Program-made: the position numbers and the translations under genes
Assembly (NCBI RefSeq): GCF_018257515.1
Contig: NZ_JAERJR010000001.1
Span: 1-64,000, forward strand
Length of the DNA stretch: 64,000 nucleotides
Origin: Tatumella sp. JGM118
GTDB lineage: Bacteria; Pseudomonadota; Gammaproteobacteria; Enterobacterales; Enterobacteriaceae
Direction of reading: 5' to 3'
Shown: positions 54,936-62,673 of the stretch, in pieces
Position numbering within the stretch: the first letter of the stretch is position 1
How the letters are laid out: each line of letters starts with the position of its first letter
Notes under the pieces: model-generated
What the model was told of the DNA's origin: nothing
Database searches by the model: none
Seen by the model: only the letters and a program-made list of their open reading frames with translations

Positions 54936-55763
54936 ATGAAGAAATCACTGACTTTTTCCGCGCTGGCCGCTGGCACGAAAGCGGCAGGCGACGGGCGTTA
55001 CCCGGAAAAGCAGGCTATGGCGGCACTGCATAGCGCGATAGATTGCGGGATCACCACCATTGATACCTCTGCCTTGTACGGTCAAGGCCGGGCGGAGCGG
55101 ATGACCGGTAAAGTGATGGCAACGCGCCGGCAGGAGGTCTGTCTGGTGTCGGAAGTGGTGTCAGGCGCAGCTAATCGCTGGTTATCCCGGCGTTTTTGTC
55201 AGGCTTCTCTGAAGCGACTACAAACGGATCATATTGATTTTTATATTCTGCACCGCCGCTATCCCGGCCTGCTGGCATCCGCGGTCCGCAGCCTCGAAAG
55301 ACTCCGCCAGGAAGGGTTGATCGGGGGCTGGGACGTTGCGGACTTTGATGTCCGGGATATTAAACAACTGCTTGCGCTGCCGGGCGGTGAAAACTGCCGT
55401 ATCAACAAGGTGATGTATCACTGTGCTGCGCGCGGTCCTGAATACCGTTTACTGGACCAATGCCGTCAGGCCGGTATTCATTTGATGGCATATTCCCCTT
55501 TCGGGGGAGCAGGGGATCCGCTGCTTAGCGCGCCGGTGCTGGAGATTATTGCCCGTGACCATCGCTGTCAGCCGGCAGAGATCGCACTGGCCTGGATCCT
55601 CCGGCAGCCCGGGATGACCGCAATTATCGAAGCAGACAGTCCGGTACACCCCGGGCGGCTCGCCAGGGCGAAAACCCTGGGGCTGACGGCGGCCGATCTC
55701 GCGGCGATTAACGGCGTGTTTCCGCCACCGGTTATCCGTCAGCCACTTTCACGTCAGCAATAG
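54936..55763 (+). CDS. Aldo/keto reductase-like protein, catalytic Lys replaced
   Basis: This 275-aa TIM-barrel protein of the AKR superfamily starts at the ATG at 54936 after GGAG. Of the catalytic tetrad, Asp43 and Tyr48 (TTIDTSALYGQG) and His106 (DFYILHRR) are present. The Lys expected after the third strand is Glu73 (EVCLVSEVVSG). The cofactor-binding IPKA motif reads IIEAD, again Lys to Glu. Late motifs (HLMAYSPFGG, ALAWILRQPGM) are normal. The N-terminal hairpin is short. The frame is intact, so it may have a non-reductase role or be in early decay. Confidence 0.8.
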   Translation: MKKSLTFSALAAGTKAAGDGRYPEKQAMAALHSAIDCGITTIDTSALYGQGRAERMTGKVMATRRQEVCLVSEVVSGAANRWLSRRFCQASLKRLQTDHIDFYILHRRYPGLLASAVRSLERLRQEGLIGGWDVADFDVRDIKQLLALPGGENCRINKVMYHCAARGPEYRLLDQCRQAGIHLMAYSPFGGAGDPLLSAPVLEIIARDHRCQPAEIALAWILRQPGMTAIIEADSPVHPGRLARAKTLGLTAADLAAINGVFPPPVIRQPLSRQQ

Positions 55764-55790
55764 CCGCCAGATAAAAGGCCGCCAGACGGG

Positions 55791-57134
55791 CTATCGTTGA
55801 CGATTTAACTGGTGATACCCGATCATCACCACGTAGATAGCGACCAGCACGGCGATGATCATCTCATGGGAAATCCAGCGAATGGCCTGACCGAGCACGA
55901 TACCGACCACGCCATAATCCGAATCGGAGAATGTGGTATTTTCCAGCCCTACCTGACCGAGAAGCGGGATCAGAATGGCGGGCAGGAAGGTGATCAGTAA
56001 TCCGTTGGCAAAGGCACCGGCAACGGCTCCGCGCCGTCCACCGGTCGCATTGCCAAAGACACCGGCGGTAGCACCGGTAAAGAAGTGTGGCACCACGCCC
56101 GGTAAGATCAGTACCCAGTTAAGCTGGCCCAGCAGTAGCAGTCCGGCCAGTCCGCCGGCAAAACTGGAGACGAAGCCTATCAGTACGGCATTCGGGGCAT
56201 AGGGATAGACAATCGGGCAATCCAGGGCAGGCCGCGCATCCGGGACCAGCTTTTCAGAAAACCCCTGAAAGGCCGGAATGATTTCAGACAGGATCAGACG
56301 CACCCCGGACAGGATAATATAAACCCCGGCGGCAAAGGTGATCCCCATCAGGACAGAGAAGATAATGATGTTCTGCCCCTGGCTGATGTTCTCACGGACA
56401 TACTCTCCCCCGGAACAGAGGCAGAGGATAATATAGATGATCATCATGGTCAGTGAGATAGAAATGGTACTGTCACGCAAAAAGCCGAGATTTTTGGGCA
56501 GCGTCAGATCTTCGGTTGACGGGGAATTTTTACCGACCAGCCGGCCTATCCCTGCCGCGAGGATATAACCGATGGTCCCGGTATGGGCCAGTGCGACCTC
56601 ATCCTCTCCGGTAATTTTCCTCATCACAGGTTGTGCCATCGCAGGGAAGGTCACCATAAAAATCCCCATCACCAGCGACCCGCAAATCACCAGAGAGACC
56701 CCGCTAAACCCGGCAATACTCAGGATCACCGCCAACATGCAGGCCATATAGAAAGAGACATGCCCGGAGAGGTAGATATATTTCAGACGACTGAACCGTG
56801 CCAGAAAAATATTAGCCACCATGCCAAACGCCATGATATACGCGGTACTTTCCCCGTAGTGCGCCATAGAAAGTGATACAATGGCTTCATTATTAGGGAT
56901 CACCCCCTGCATATTGAAGGCGTGTTCAAACATTTCTCCCAGTGGCCCCAGGGTTGATACCAGCAGCATGGCACCGCCGCTTAATACCAGAAAGCCCAGG
57001 ATCGTTTTGATGGTCCCCTGAATAATAAGGTCGGGACTTTTCTTCCGCGCACATAAACCGATAAAAGCAATCAGCCCCACCAGAATGGCCGGGACTTTAA
57101 GAATATCGAGGAAAAAAGCGAGCACCGATGCCAT
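55791..57134 (-). CDS. PTS EIIC component, ascorbate (UlaA/SgaT) type
   Basis: This 447-aa integral membrane sugar channel of the phosphotransferase system belongs to the UlaA family. At least ten membrane helices are visible. GTIKTILGFLVLSGGAMLL near the N-terminus and YPYAPNAVLIGF with PGVVPHFFTGATAGVFGN in the C-terminal half are family hallmarks. The start at 57134 is preferred because GGGAG lies 7 bp before it. The genes for IIB and IIA lie upstream on the same strand. No sugar-lactonase or phosphosugar enzyme is beside it, so the substrate is open. Confidence 0.88.
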   Translation of the reverse strand: MASVLAFFLDILKVPAILVGLIAFIGLCARKKSPDLIIQGTIKTILGFLVLSGGAMLLVSTLGPLGEMFEHAFNMQGVIPNNEAIVSLSMAHYGESTAYIMAFGMVANIFLARFSRLKYIYLSGHVSFYMACMLAVILSIAGFSGVSLVICGSLVMGIFMVTFPAMAQPVMRKITGEDEVALAHTGTIGYILAAGIGRLVGKNSPSTEDLTLPKNLGFLRDSTISISLTMMIIYIILCLCSGGEYVRENISQGQNIIIFSVLMGITFAAGVYIILSGVRLILSEIIPAFQGFSEKLVPDARPALDCPIVYPYAPNAVLIGFVSSFAGGLAGLLLLGQLNWVLILPGVVPHFFTGATAGVFGNATGGRRGAVAGAFANGLLITFLPAILIPLLGQVGLENTTFSDSDYGVVGIVLGQAIRWISHEMIIAVLVAIYVVMIGYHQLNRQR

Positions 57135-57176
57135 AGTCATACTCCCGAAGGTCATTACAGAAGATGTCTGCAGGGA

Positions 57177-57458
57177 TCAGGCGTGATCCGTCAGCCACTG
57201 CCCCAGTTTTTCTTCAAGTTCGGCTTTGGAGATAATACTCTTCAGAACGATGATTTTGTGCGGATCCACTTTGCCGTGCATACCCGGGGCGAGATCCTGA
57301 CCGAGCACGAAGATATCCGCCAGGTCAGTACTGACCGAGGCTAAATCCGTATGGCTGACCTCCGCCGCTTTACCCAGTTTTTCCATGACGGTGCGGATGT
57401 TTTTTTCCAGCATGAAACTGCTGCCTAAGCCATGACCACAGACTGCATAAATTTTCAT
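57177..57458 (-). CDS. PTS EIIB component, ascorbate/galactitol type
   Basis: This 93-aa cytoplasmic phosphocarrier has the P-loop with the phosphorylated Cys at 7 (IYAVCGHGLGSSFML), as in UlaB/GatB. It accepts phosphate from the IIA protein and passes it to sugar in IIC. An SD, GAGGG, precedes the ATG. It lies 42 bp upstream of the IIC gene. Confidence 0.92.
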   Translation of the reverse strand: MKIYAVCGHGLGSSFMLEKNIRTVMEKLGKAAEVSHTDLASVSTDLADIFVLGQDLAPGMHGKVDPHKIIVLKSIISKAELEEKLGQWLTDHA

Positions 57459-57529
57459 TCTTATACCCTCTGTTCAGTGGACGGACGCCTGTTCGGGCCG
57501 GATAACGGCAGCGCCATTGCAAGGTCAGG

Positions 57530-57970
57530 TTAATAACGACGGATTAATGAATGCAGAACGGCCGGGTCACCACTGGCCAGTAGCGCAATATTGTCCTCGT
57601 CGTCCAGCAGTTCTGCCAGCGAGGAAATCAGGGAAATATGGCTGTCGGCATCTTTGGCCGCCAGCAGGAAGATGAGCCGGACAGGATCGTTCCCGTCACT
57701 GCCGAACGCCACACCGTCTTTCACGACCAGCAGGGACAGGCCGATACCGTGGGATCCGTTTTCGGGGCGACTGTGTGGCATGGCGACACCCGGTGCCAGC
57801 ACATAATAAGGGCCGGTTCGCCGGTGTTCAGCAATAATTTCCTCAATATAGCGGCGGCTAATCACCCCTTCACGGAGCAGCGGCTCTCCTGCCAGCTCAA
57901 TGGCTTGTTGCCAGTTATCCAGCCGGTCACAAACGCGGATTCGGTCATTATTCAGATAATCAGATAACAT
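57530..57970 (-). CDS. PTS EIIA component, fructose/mannitol-type fold
   Basis: This 146-aa IIA domain has the active His at 66 in YYVLAPGVAMPHSRPE. It matches UlaC and other IIA-Ntr/Fru-like proteins, the usual partner of UlaA-type IIC. Strong SD AAGGGG. First gene of the IIA-IIB-IIC unit. No dedicated regulator is encoded beside it. Confidence 0.92.
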   Translation of the reverse strand: MLSDYLNNDRIRVCDRLDNWQQAIELAGEPLLREGVISRRYIEEIIAEHRRTGPYYVLAPGVAMPHSRPENGSHGIGLSLLVVKDGVAFGSDGNDPVRLIFLLAAKDADSHISLISSLAELLDDEDNIALLASGDPAVLHSLIRRY

Positions 57971-58132
57971 AAAACCCCTTATTAACAGGAGAGTCGCAGG
58001 GAAAAACCTTTAAAATCAGTATGTCAGCATATATAACGGCGAGGTTAAATGTTGTGATGAATTTCACAATTCAGGGAGGGTCTTTCACGGGAGTCCGGCG
58101 GGTGGGTCGCCCGCCGGGCCGGGGGCAGACGG

Positions 58133-60097
58133 TTAACGGCTTAGCAATTCACCCCGGTATTGTGTGAGCAGTTTTTGCAGGTCATTGACCACCACCGTTA
58201 TTTTTTCAGGCTCCGGCAGAATACGGATCACCAGCAGATACTCATGGAGTAGTTGCTGAAGTTTCAGGTAGGCACGTTCCCGTTGGATGGCCATCCGCTG
58301 ATGAGACAGATCATTGGCCGCCTCACGGATTTGCTGGTGAAAATCAGAGAGGGTCTGCAGGTTGGGAATATTCAGCGCGGTAATCCGCCGGTAAATAATG
58401 ATCAGATTAATGCCCAGCCGGTAGCGCATCAGCTTACGGCTGTCCATGGTGATCAGCAGCAGCAAATCATCGTATAACGCACTCAGACGGCTGATTTTAC
58501 GGCGTTTAGGGTTAGTCGTCAGCGTTTGCAGTGACGTGGTCAGAATATTACGTAGCAGGGCCGTCGACAGGGTGCTCTTACTTAAATCCGGGATCAGCCA
58601 GATAATGGTCAGGGTGACGACCGCGCCGAGGATCTGCCCCAGTGCGCTATCCATATAGTGATTAAAGTTGAACGTTTCCGGGTTAGTGATCGGGATCAGG
58701 TTAAAAATAAACATCAGGGACGCTGCGCTGCCAGGGATCTTCCATTGAACGCAAAGGGAGAAAAAGAATACCAGCAGACTGATGGCAATGATCAGCAGCA
58801 GAAAACTTTGTTGTGTGGACGGCACCACCACCAGGTAATAGAAGAGGCTGATCGGCAGGATGTAAATCATGCCGTAGATAAAATCCATGGCGAGTTTGCG
58901 CGGGTTTTCGGCCCGCATTGCCAGGGTTGAGACGATACTCGAAATAATCAGGAATCCGGTGATCGCAGAAGAAGTGGTGGTCAGCCACAGACAACACCCC
59001 ACAAGCCCGGTCAGAAAGGTGCGCAGGCCGTTGATCAGTGCATGTGACTTCTGTACCGAGGCGGCGGCATTAATCGCATAACGGCTGATGATCTCTTTTT
59101 CCACTTCATGCAGCGGAACTTTGGACTGCACGCCGGTGCAAAGAATGCGTAACTCTTTCAGACCTTTGATCCAGGAGGAGAGTGCATAAGGCGTATGGCC
59201 GGCAGGAAGCTGATGGATGAGCAGGGTAAACTGATGGATTTTCTGCGCCAGGGCCGTGTTGTCCGTGACAGGATGATTAAATAACAGATACCAGCTGGAA
59301 CTGCGCTTTTCGGGTTGTTGCTGAAAATATTGCCAGGTTTCATAAGTCAGAGTACACAGATGAAACATCAGACCGTTAATCCCCTTTAACCGCTGATGCA
59401 GTAACGGATTATTATGAGTTGATTCCATTTTTAATACCTGACGCATGGCATTAAATTTTTTGCATTCTTCCAGCATAAGTTTAAAACGTTCTTCAAATTC
59501 CTGTTCATTACTGGCAGTAAAGCAGCAACTCATTAACCGGAATAATGCCAGCGGGCATTCATCAATAAACCGTCGTATCTGCGGTTTAATACTCCGGGGA
59601 AGAAACAGTAAATCTGAAAATATAATACACAGCAATCCGAGTGATATTTCCAGTGACCGGTAAATAGCGATCTGCGGGGCGGCCTGCGGGTCCTGCCAGG
59701 CGGTGACCAGAATAATAAAGACGGAGTATCCGGCCAGACCGAAGGCGTAAGAAATTTCCTGTTTAACGACGGTATACACCCAGGAGAAAACACCGGCCCA
59801 GAGGCAGCAGGCCAGTAGCATCAGTACCGGCGCCCGTGACAAGCCACAGATAATCACCACCGCCCCGACAGAGCCGATAGCGGTACCGATAAGCCGCAGA
59901 AAGCCCCGGAATCTCAGCACACCGGTCATCGGCTCACCGCCGGAGGCGAAAGCGGGGGATGCCGCAATGATTGCCACTGTCATCATCGACCATTTCGGGG
60001 TGTCCAGTTGCAGGACAAAACTCATGACCAACGCCATCACAAGGGCAAAAGTCGTTTTGCAGGCAAAACGAAGCCGGAAAAGTAATGAATTATGCAT
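58133..60097 (-). CDS. AaeB-like FUSC exporter
   Basis: This 654-aa inner membrane protein has the length and layout of E. coli AaeB (655), the p-hydroxybenzoic acid efflux pump: LDTPKWSMMTVAIIAASPAFASGGEP at the N-terminus (family motif), FRGFLRLIGTAIGS, and in the second half NPRKLAMDFIYGMIYILP and MDSALGQILGA. No aaeA or aaeX partner gene is adjacent, so it may use a distant HlyD partner or a different substrate. It is the third FUSC protein of the window. Confidence 0.87.
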   Translation of the reverse strand: MHNSLLFRLRFACKTTFALVMALVMSFVLQLDTPKWSMMTVAIIAASPAFASGGEPMTGVLRFRGFLRLIGTAIGSVGAVVIICGLSRAPVLMLLACCLWAGVFSWVYTVVKQEISYAFGLAGYSVFIILVTAWQDPQAAPQIAIYRSLEISLGLLCIIFSDLLFLPRSIKPQIRRFIDECPLALFRLMSCCFTASNEQEFEERFKLMLEECKKFNAMRQVLKMESTHNNPLLHQRLKGINGLMFHLCTLTYETWQYFQQQPEKRSSSWYLLFNHPVTDNTALAQKIHQFTLLIHQLPAGHTPYALSSWIKGLKELRILCTGVQSKVPLHEVEKEIISRYAINAAASVQKSHALINGLRTFLTGLVGCCLWLTTTSSAITGFLIISSIVSTLAMRAENPRKLAMDFIYGMIYILPISLFYYLVVVPSTQQSFLLLIIAISLLVFFFSLCVQWKIPGSAASLMFIFNLIPITNPETFNFNHYMDSALGQILGAVVTLTIIWLIPDLSKSTLSTALLRNILTTSLQTLTTNPKRRKISRLSALYDDLLLLITMDSRKLMRYRLGINLIIIYRRITALNIPNLQTLSDFHQQIREAANDLSHQRMAIQRERAYLKLQQLLHEYLLVIRILPEPEKITVVVNDLQKLLTQYRGELLSR

Positions 60098-60371
60098 TTT
60101 TTATATTAAATCGTTATTTAAAATAATTGCAGGCTGCCTTTAGGGCACACGTCGTCTGTTGTCACCTGAAAACAGGTAACCCTGGGGGTATTTGAATTAA
60201 CGGAGCATCCGGGATATTTCCACACAGGAATTGGGTGATAAACACCATCTTACGCCTTTGCGAAGAAACACAAAAGTGTGATTTGCATCAAAGTAATAAA
60301 AAAATTTGCGAAAGTATTTCCGGAGGAGGGCAAAATGGCGGTGAATACCGGCAATATTCACCGCGGCGTTA

Positions 60372-60932
60372 TCACGCGTTACGGATCCTCTCCGCCCACT
60401 GACTGATTTCCTCGCCACTGCCCATATCGGCCTGAATTAAGCCGTTGATCATAAATGTCGGCGAGACATGAATACCGTTCTGACGGGAATATTTGCAGTG
60501 CCACTTAATCAGTTGCTGCAGTTCCGGTTTATCAAAAGCCTCGCTGACGCGGATCCCGCTGTATTTTTCGATACGTTCAATAATCTGCTGCGGCGTGGTG
60601 GTCATATTCGGGCCACGGCAGTGATCCTCGAATTCGAATTCCTCACGGTGTTCACCGACGGCCTGCATGATTTTCAGGGCGGCGGCGTTCCCCTCCGGCA
60701 ACGTTTTTGCCGCCAGAATACAGCGGACAATCACGCCCGAAAACATATGCCATGGCTGGGACTGCAGATAGATCCTGACGGAGAGCTGGTCTTCGCCTGC
60801 CAGGCTGACTAATCCGCTCAGCTTATTGAAGGCCCTGACAGAGAACGGGCAGGTAGGTTCCAGAAAAACTTCCAGCAGTGCCGGGCCATGACCCAGGGTC
60901 AGAGCTTTATCAGAGACAGATGACGCAACCAT
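60372..60932 (-). CDS. DsbA-family thioredoxin-fold protein with monothiol CPFS
   Basis: This 186-aa protein starts at the ATG at 60932, 6 bp after GAGG. It has no signal peptide, so it is probably cytoplasmic. The thioredoxin-fold strand LLEVFLEPTCPFS carries a single active-site Cys (C28-P-F-S) instead of CxxC. A helical insertion follows, and then the cis-Pro loop HVSPTFMINGL. Relatives include DsbA/FrnE-like and glutathione S-transferase kappa-like proteins. A monothiol site suggests isomerase, glutathione-linked or peroxidase chemistry rather than disulfide donation. Confidence 0.8.
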   Translation of the reverse strand: MVASSVSDKALTLGHGPALLEVFLEPTCPFSVRAFNKLSGLVSLAGEDQLSVRIYLQSQPWHMFSGVIVRCILAAKTLPEGNAAALKIMQAVGEHREEFEFEDHCRGPNMTTTPQQIIERIEKYSGIRVSEAFDKPELQQLIKWHCKYSRQNGIHVSPTFMINGLIQADMGSGEEISQWAERIRNA

Positions 60933-61072
60933 GATGATCCTCATTTATCAGAACAGACGCGGTAAGCCGGTCTGCTTTACTGCAAACATGCCCTGCATTC
61001 ATCAGGGCGGTGATCGATACCTTAAGCATAAAGTGGCGATCGCCCTGACGCAACCTCCGGCACCTGAACGGT

Positions 61073-61816
61073 TCAGAAAGGATTCATACCGGCAAAGATG
61101 CCGGTCAGCGGCTTTTTCAGGGGATAATCAAAATCCCCGTGCTTGCTGGTGGTCAGTCCCAGAGAGGCCAGGGACCCCACCAGTCTGACCGCGGCACTGA
61201 CCCCCTCAATGACCGGTACACCTGTTTCCCGCGTCAGTTCACGGGCAATACCGGCCATGCCGCCGCAGCCCAGCACAATCGCTCCACAGTGGTCATGCCT
61301 GATGGCTTCAAGACACTGGCGGCGGATCTCTTCCAGAGCCACAGCCTCCTGTTGCTCCAGAGTCAGCACGGGGAGTTCGATGGTACGGATGGAGGCGCAG
61401 TGGTCACTGAATCCGTATTGTTGCAACAGGTGTCTGGCGATGATCACCGTGCGTGGCAGGGTAGTGACAATACTGAACCTGGTCGCCACCAGGGTGGCCA
61501 TATGCATCGCCGCCTCCGCAATGCCGACCACCGGGGCCGTGGCCAGTTCTCTGGCAGCCCGCAGTCCCGGGTCACCGAAACAGGCGATGATATGACCATC
61601 GACCCCTTGCTGGCGTCCCGCCGCTATCTGTTGCAGCACGCCGGTGACCGCAATCGCCTCATCGAAATGCCCTTCGATGGATGCTACCCCTGCCTGTGGG
61701 TTCACCGCGAGGATCCGGGTGTCAGCCGGGGCGGCCTCGCGGGCTGCCCGGGCCATTTTTTCGGTCATGGTCTGACAGGTATTCGGATTAATTAATTGTA
61801 TACAATAATCTGGCAT
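61073..61816 (-). CDS. hpxA: Allantoin racemase (HpxA/HyuE family)
   Basis: This is a 247-aa Asp/Glu/hydantoin racemase-fold enzyme. The two catalytic Cys are C79 in IIACFGDPG and C184 in VLGCGGM, the numbers reported for Klebsiella HpxA. Segments such as AEAAMHMATLVATRFSIVTT and the C-terminal TSKHGD followed by NPF also fit HpxA, which interconverts allantoin enantiomers in purine breakdown. It lies behind a GntR regulator and across from an NCS1 permease, the set expected for allantoin or hydantoin use. No allantoinase is seen in the window. Confidence 0.88.
   Translation of the reverse strand: MPDYCIQLINPNTCQTMTEKMARAAREAAPADTRILAVNPQAGVASIEGHFDEAIAVTGVLQQIAAGRQQGVDGHIIACFGDPGLRAARELATAPVVGIAEAAMHMATLVATRFSIVTTLPRTVIIARHLLQQYGFSDHCASIRTIELPVLTLEQQEAVALEEIRRQCLEAIRHDHCGAIVLGCGGMAGIARELTRETGVPVIEGVSAAVRLVGSLASLGLTTSKHGDFDYPLKKPLTGIFAGMNPF
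61795..61806. promoter_or_regulatory. Possible GntR operator inside the hpxA start region
   Basis: The perfect 12-bp palindrome ATTGTATACAAT overlaps hpxA codons 4-7. It shares the TTGTATACAA core with the site upstream of the GntR gene. A role as a binding site is inferred only from this repetition. Confidence 0.4.
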
Positions 61817-61833
61817 GGTTTGTCTCTCCGGCA

Positions 61834-62538
61834 TCAACAGGAAAATAATTTACGGAAATCCGGGGTCGGGGATTTTTTACGGTTAAAATTCAGGCTGCCG
61901 GTAATATTCCCGAAGTGTTGCTGCATCAGTGCCGACAGGGCCATCAGATCTTTTTCACGCAGGGCATGCAGCAGTTGCTGATGATCTGACTCGTTACATC
62001 CCTGTTGCCACTGGCTTCCCCAGGCGGCAATCACCAGCGAAGAACGTAATGTCAGATTGGTGATAATGTCATTGAGCACCGTGTTTCCGGCCACCGCATG
62101 CAGACGGGTATGAAACAGGGCCGAGTAGCGGATAGCGGCGGCCATATCCCTGTCATGACTGGCACGATGCTCTTGCGCCAGAATCTCCTCCAGCCCGGCA
62201 ATATCTTTTTCATTCAACCGGCGGATCACTTCAGGAAGGTTTCCCAGCTCAATCAGCATCCGGCTTTTAAAAATCATCGCGGATTCTTCCGCCGAAGGAT
62301 TCGCCACATATGCCCCTTTTTTGGGCATCATATTCACCATTTGCACCGTAGCGAGGCGGGTGAGGACTTTCCGGATACCGGTCCGGCTGATACCGAAGGC
62401 TTCAGCCAGCGCTTCTTCCGGCAGTTTGCTGCCGGGGAGTAGCTGATGTTCCACCATAGCTTTGATTAATGCCTCGCGGATCTGCTGCTCTTTCTCCTGC
62501 CCGTCTGTGCCTTCGCGGTAAAGCGTGCTGTTCAACAT
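61834..62538 (-). CDS. GntR-family (FCD) transcriptional regulator, HpxS-like
   Basis: This 234-aa regulator has an N-terminal winged helix (about 18-80; KLPEEALAEAFGISRTGIRK is the recognition part) and a C-terminal FCD ligand-binding domain (FHTRLHAVAGN, SDHQQLLHALREKD). The start at 62538 lies 6 bp after AGGAG; upstream codons are open but unused. It is in one unit with hpxA (17 bp) and divergent from the NCS1 permease. Klebsiella HpxS is the GntR regulator of hpxAB, which suggests the same role here. Confidence 0.88.
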   Translation of the reverse strand: MLNSTLYREGTDGQEKEQQIREALIKAMVEHQLLPGSKLPEEALAEAFGISRTGIRKVLTRLATVQMVNMMPKKGAYVANPSAEESAMIFKSRMLIELGNLPEVIRRLNEKDIAGLEEILAQEHRASHDRDMAAAIRYSALFHTRLHAVAGNTVLNDIITNLTLRSSLVIAAWGSQWQQGCNESDHQQLLHALREKDLMALSALMQQHFGNITGSLNFNRKKSPTPDFRKLFSC

Positions 62539-62569
62539 AGTCATCTCCTGAGTATCTGCTTCTGACAAG

Positions 62570-62602
62570 GTATACTTTTTTTTATGTTTTTGTATACAAA
62601 AA
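62570..62602. promoter_or_regulatory. Putative operator between GntR and permease genes
   Basis: A perfect 16-bp palindrome, TTTTTGTATACAAAAA (62587-62602), lies between the divergent genes. A second GTATAC core is at 62570-62575, 22 bp away centre to centre, about two helical turns. This is what tandem sites for a dimeric FCD-GntR repressor would look like. Confidence 0.6.
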
Positions 62603-62673
62603 ATAAAAGTGGTCCGGATCCTGCAGGCTGTCAGAGACATTTCTTATCAGTATCTCGACAGGGGACTTCAGCT

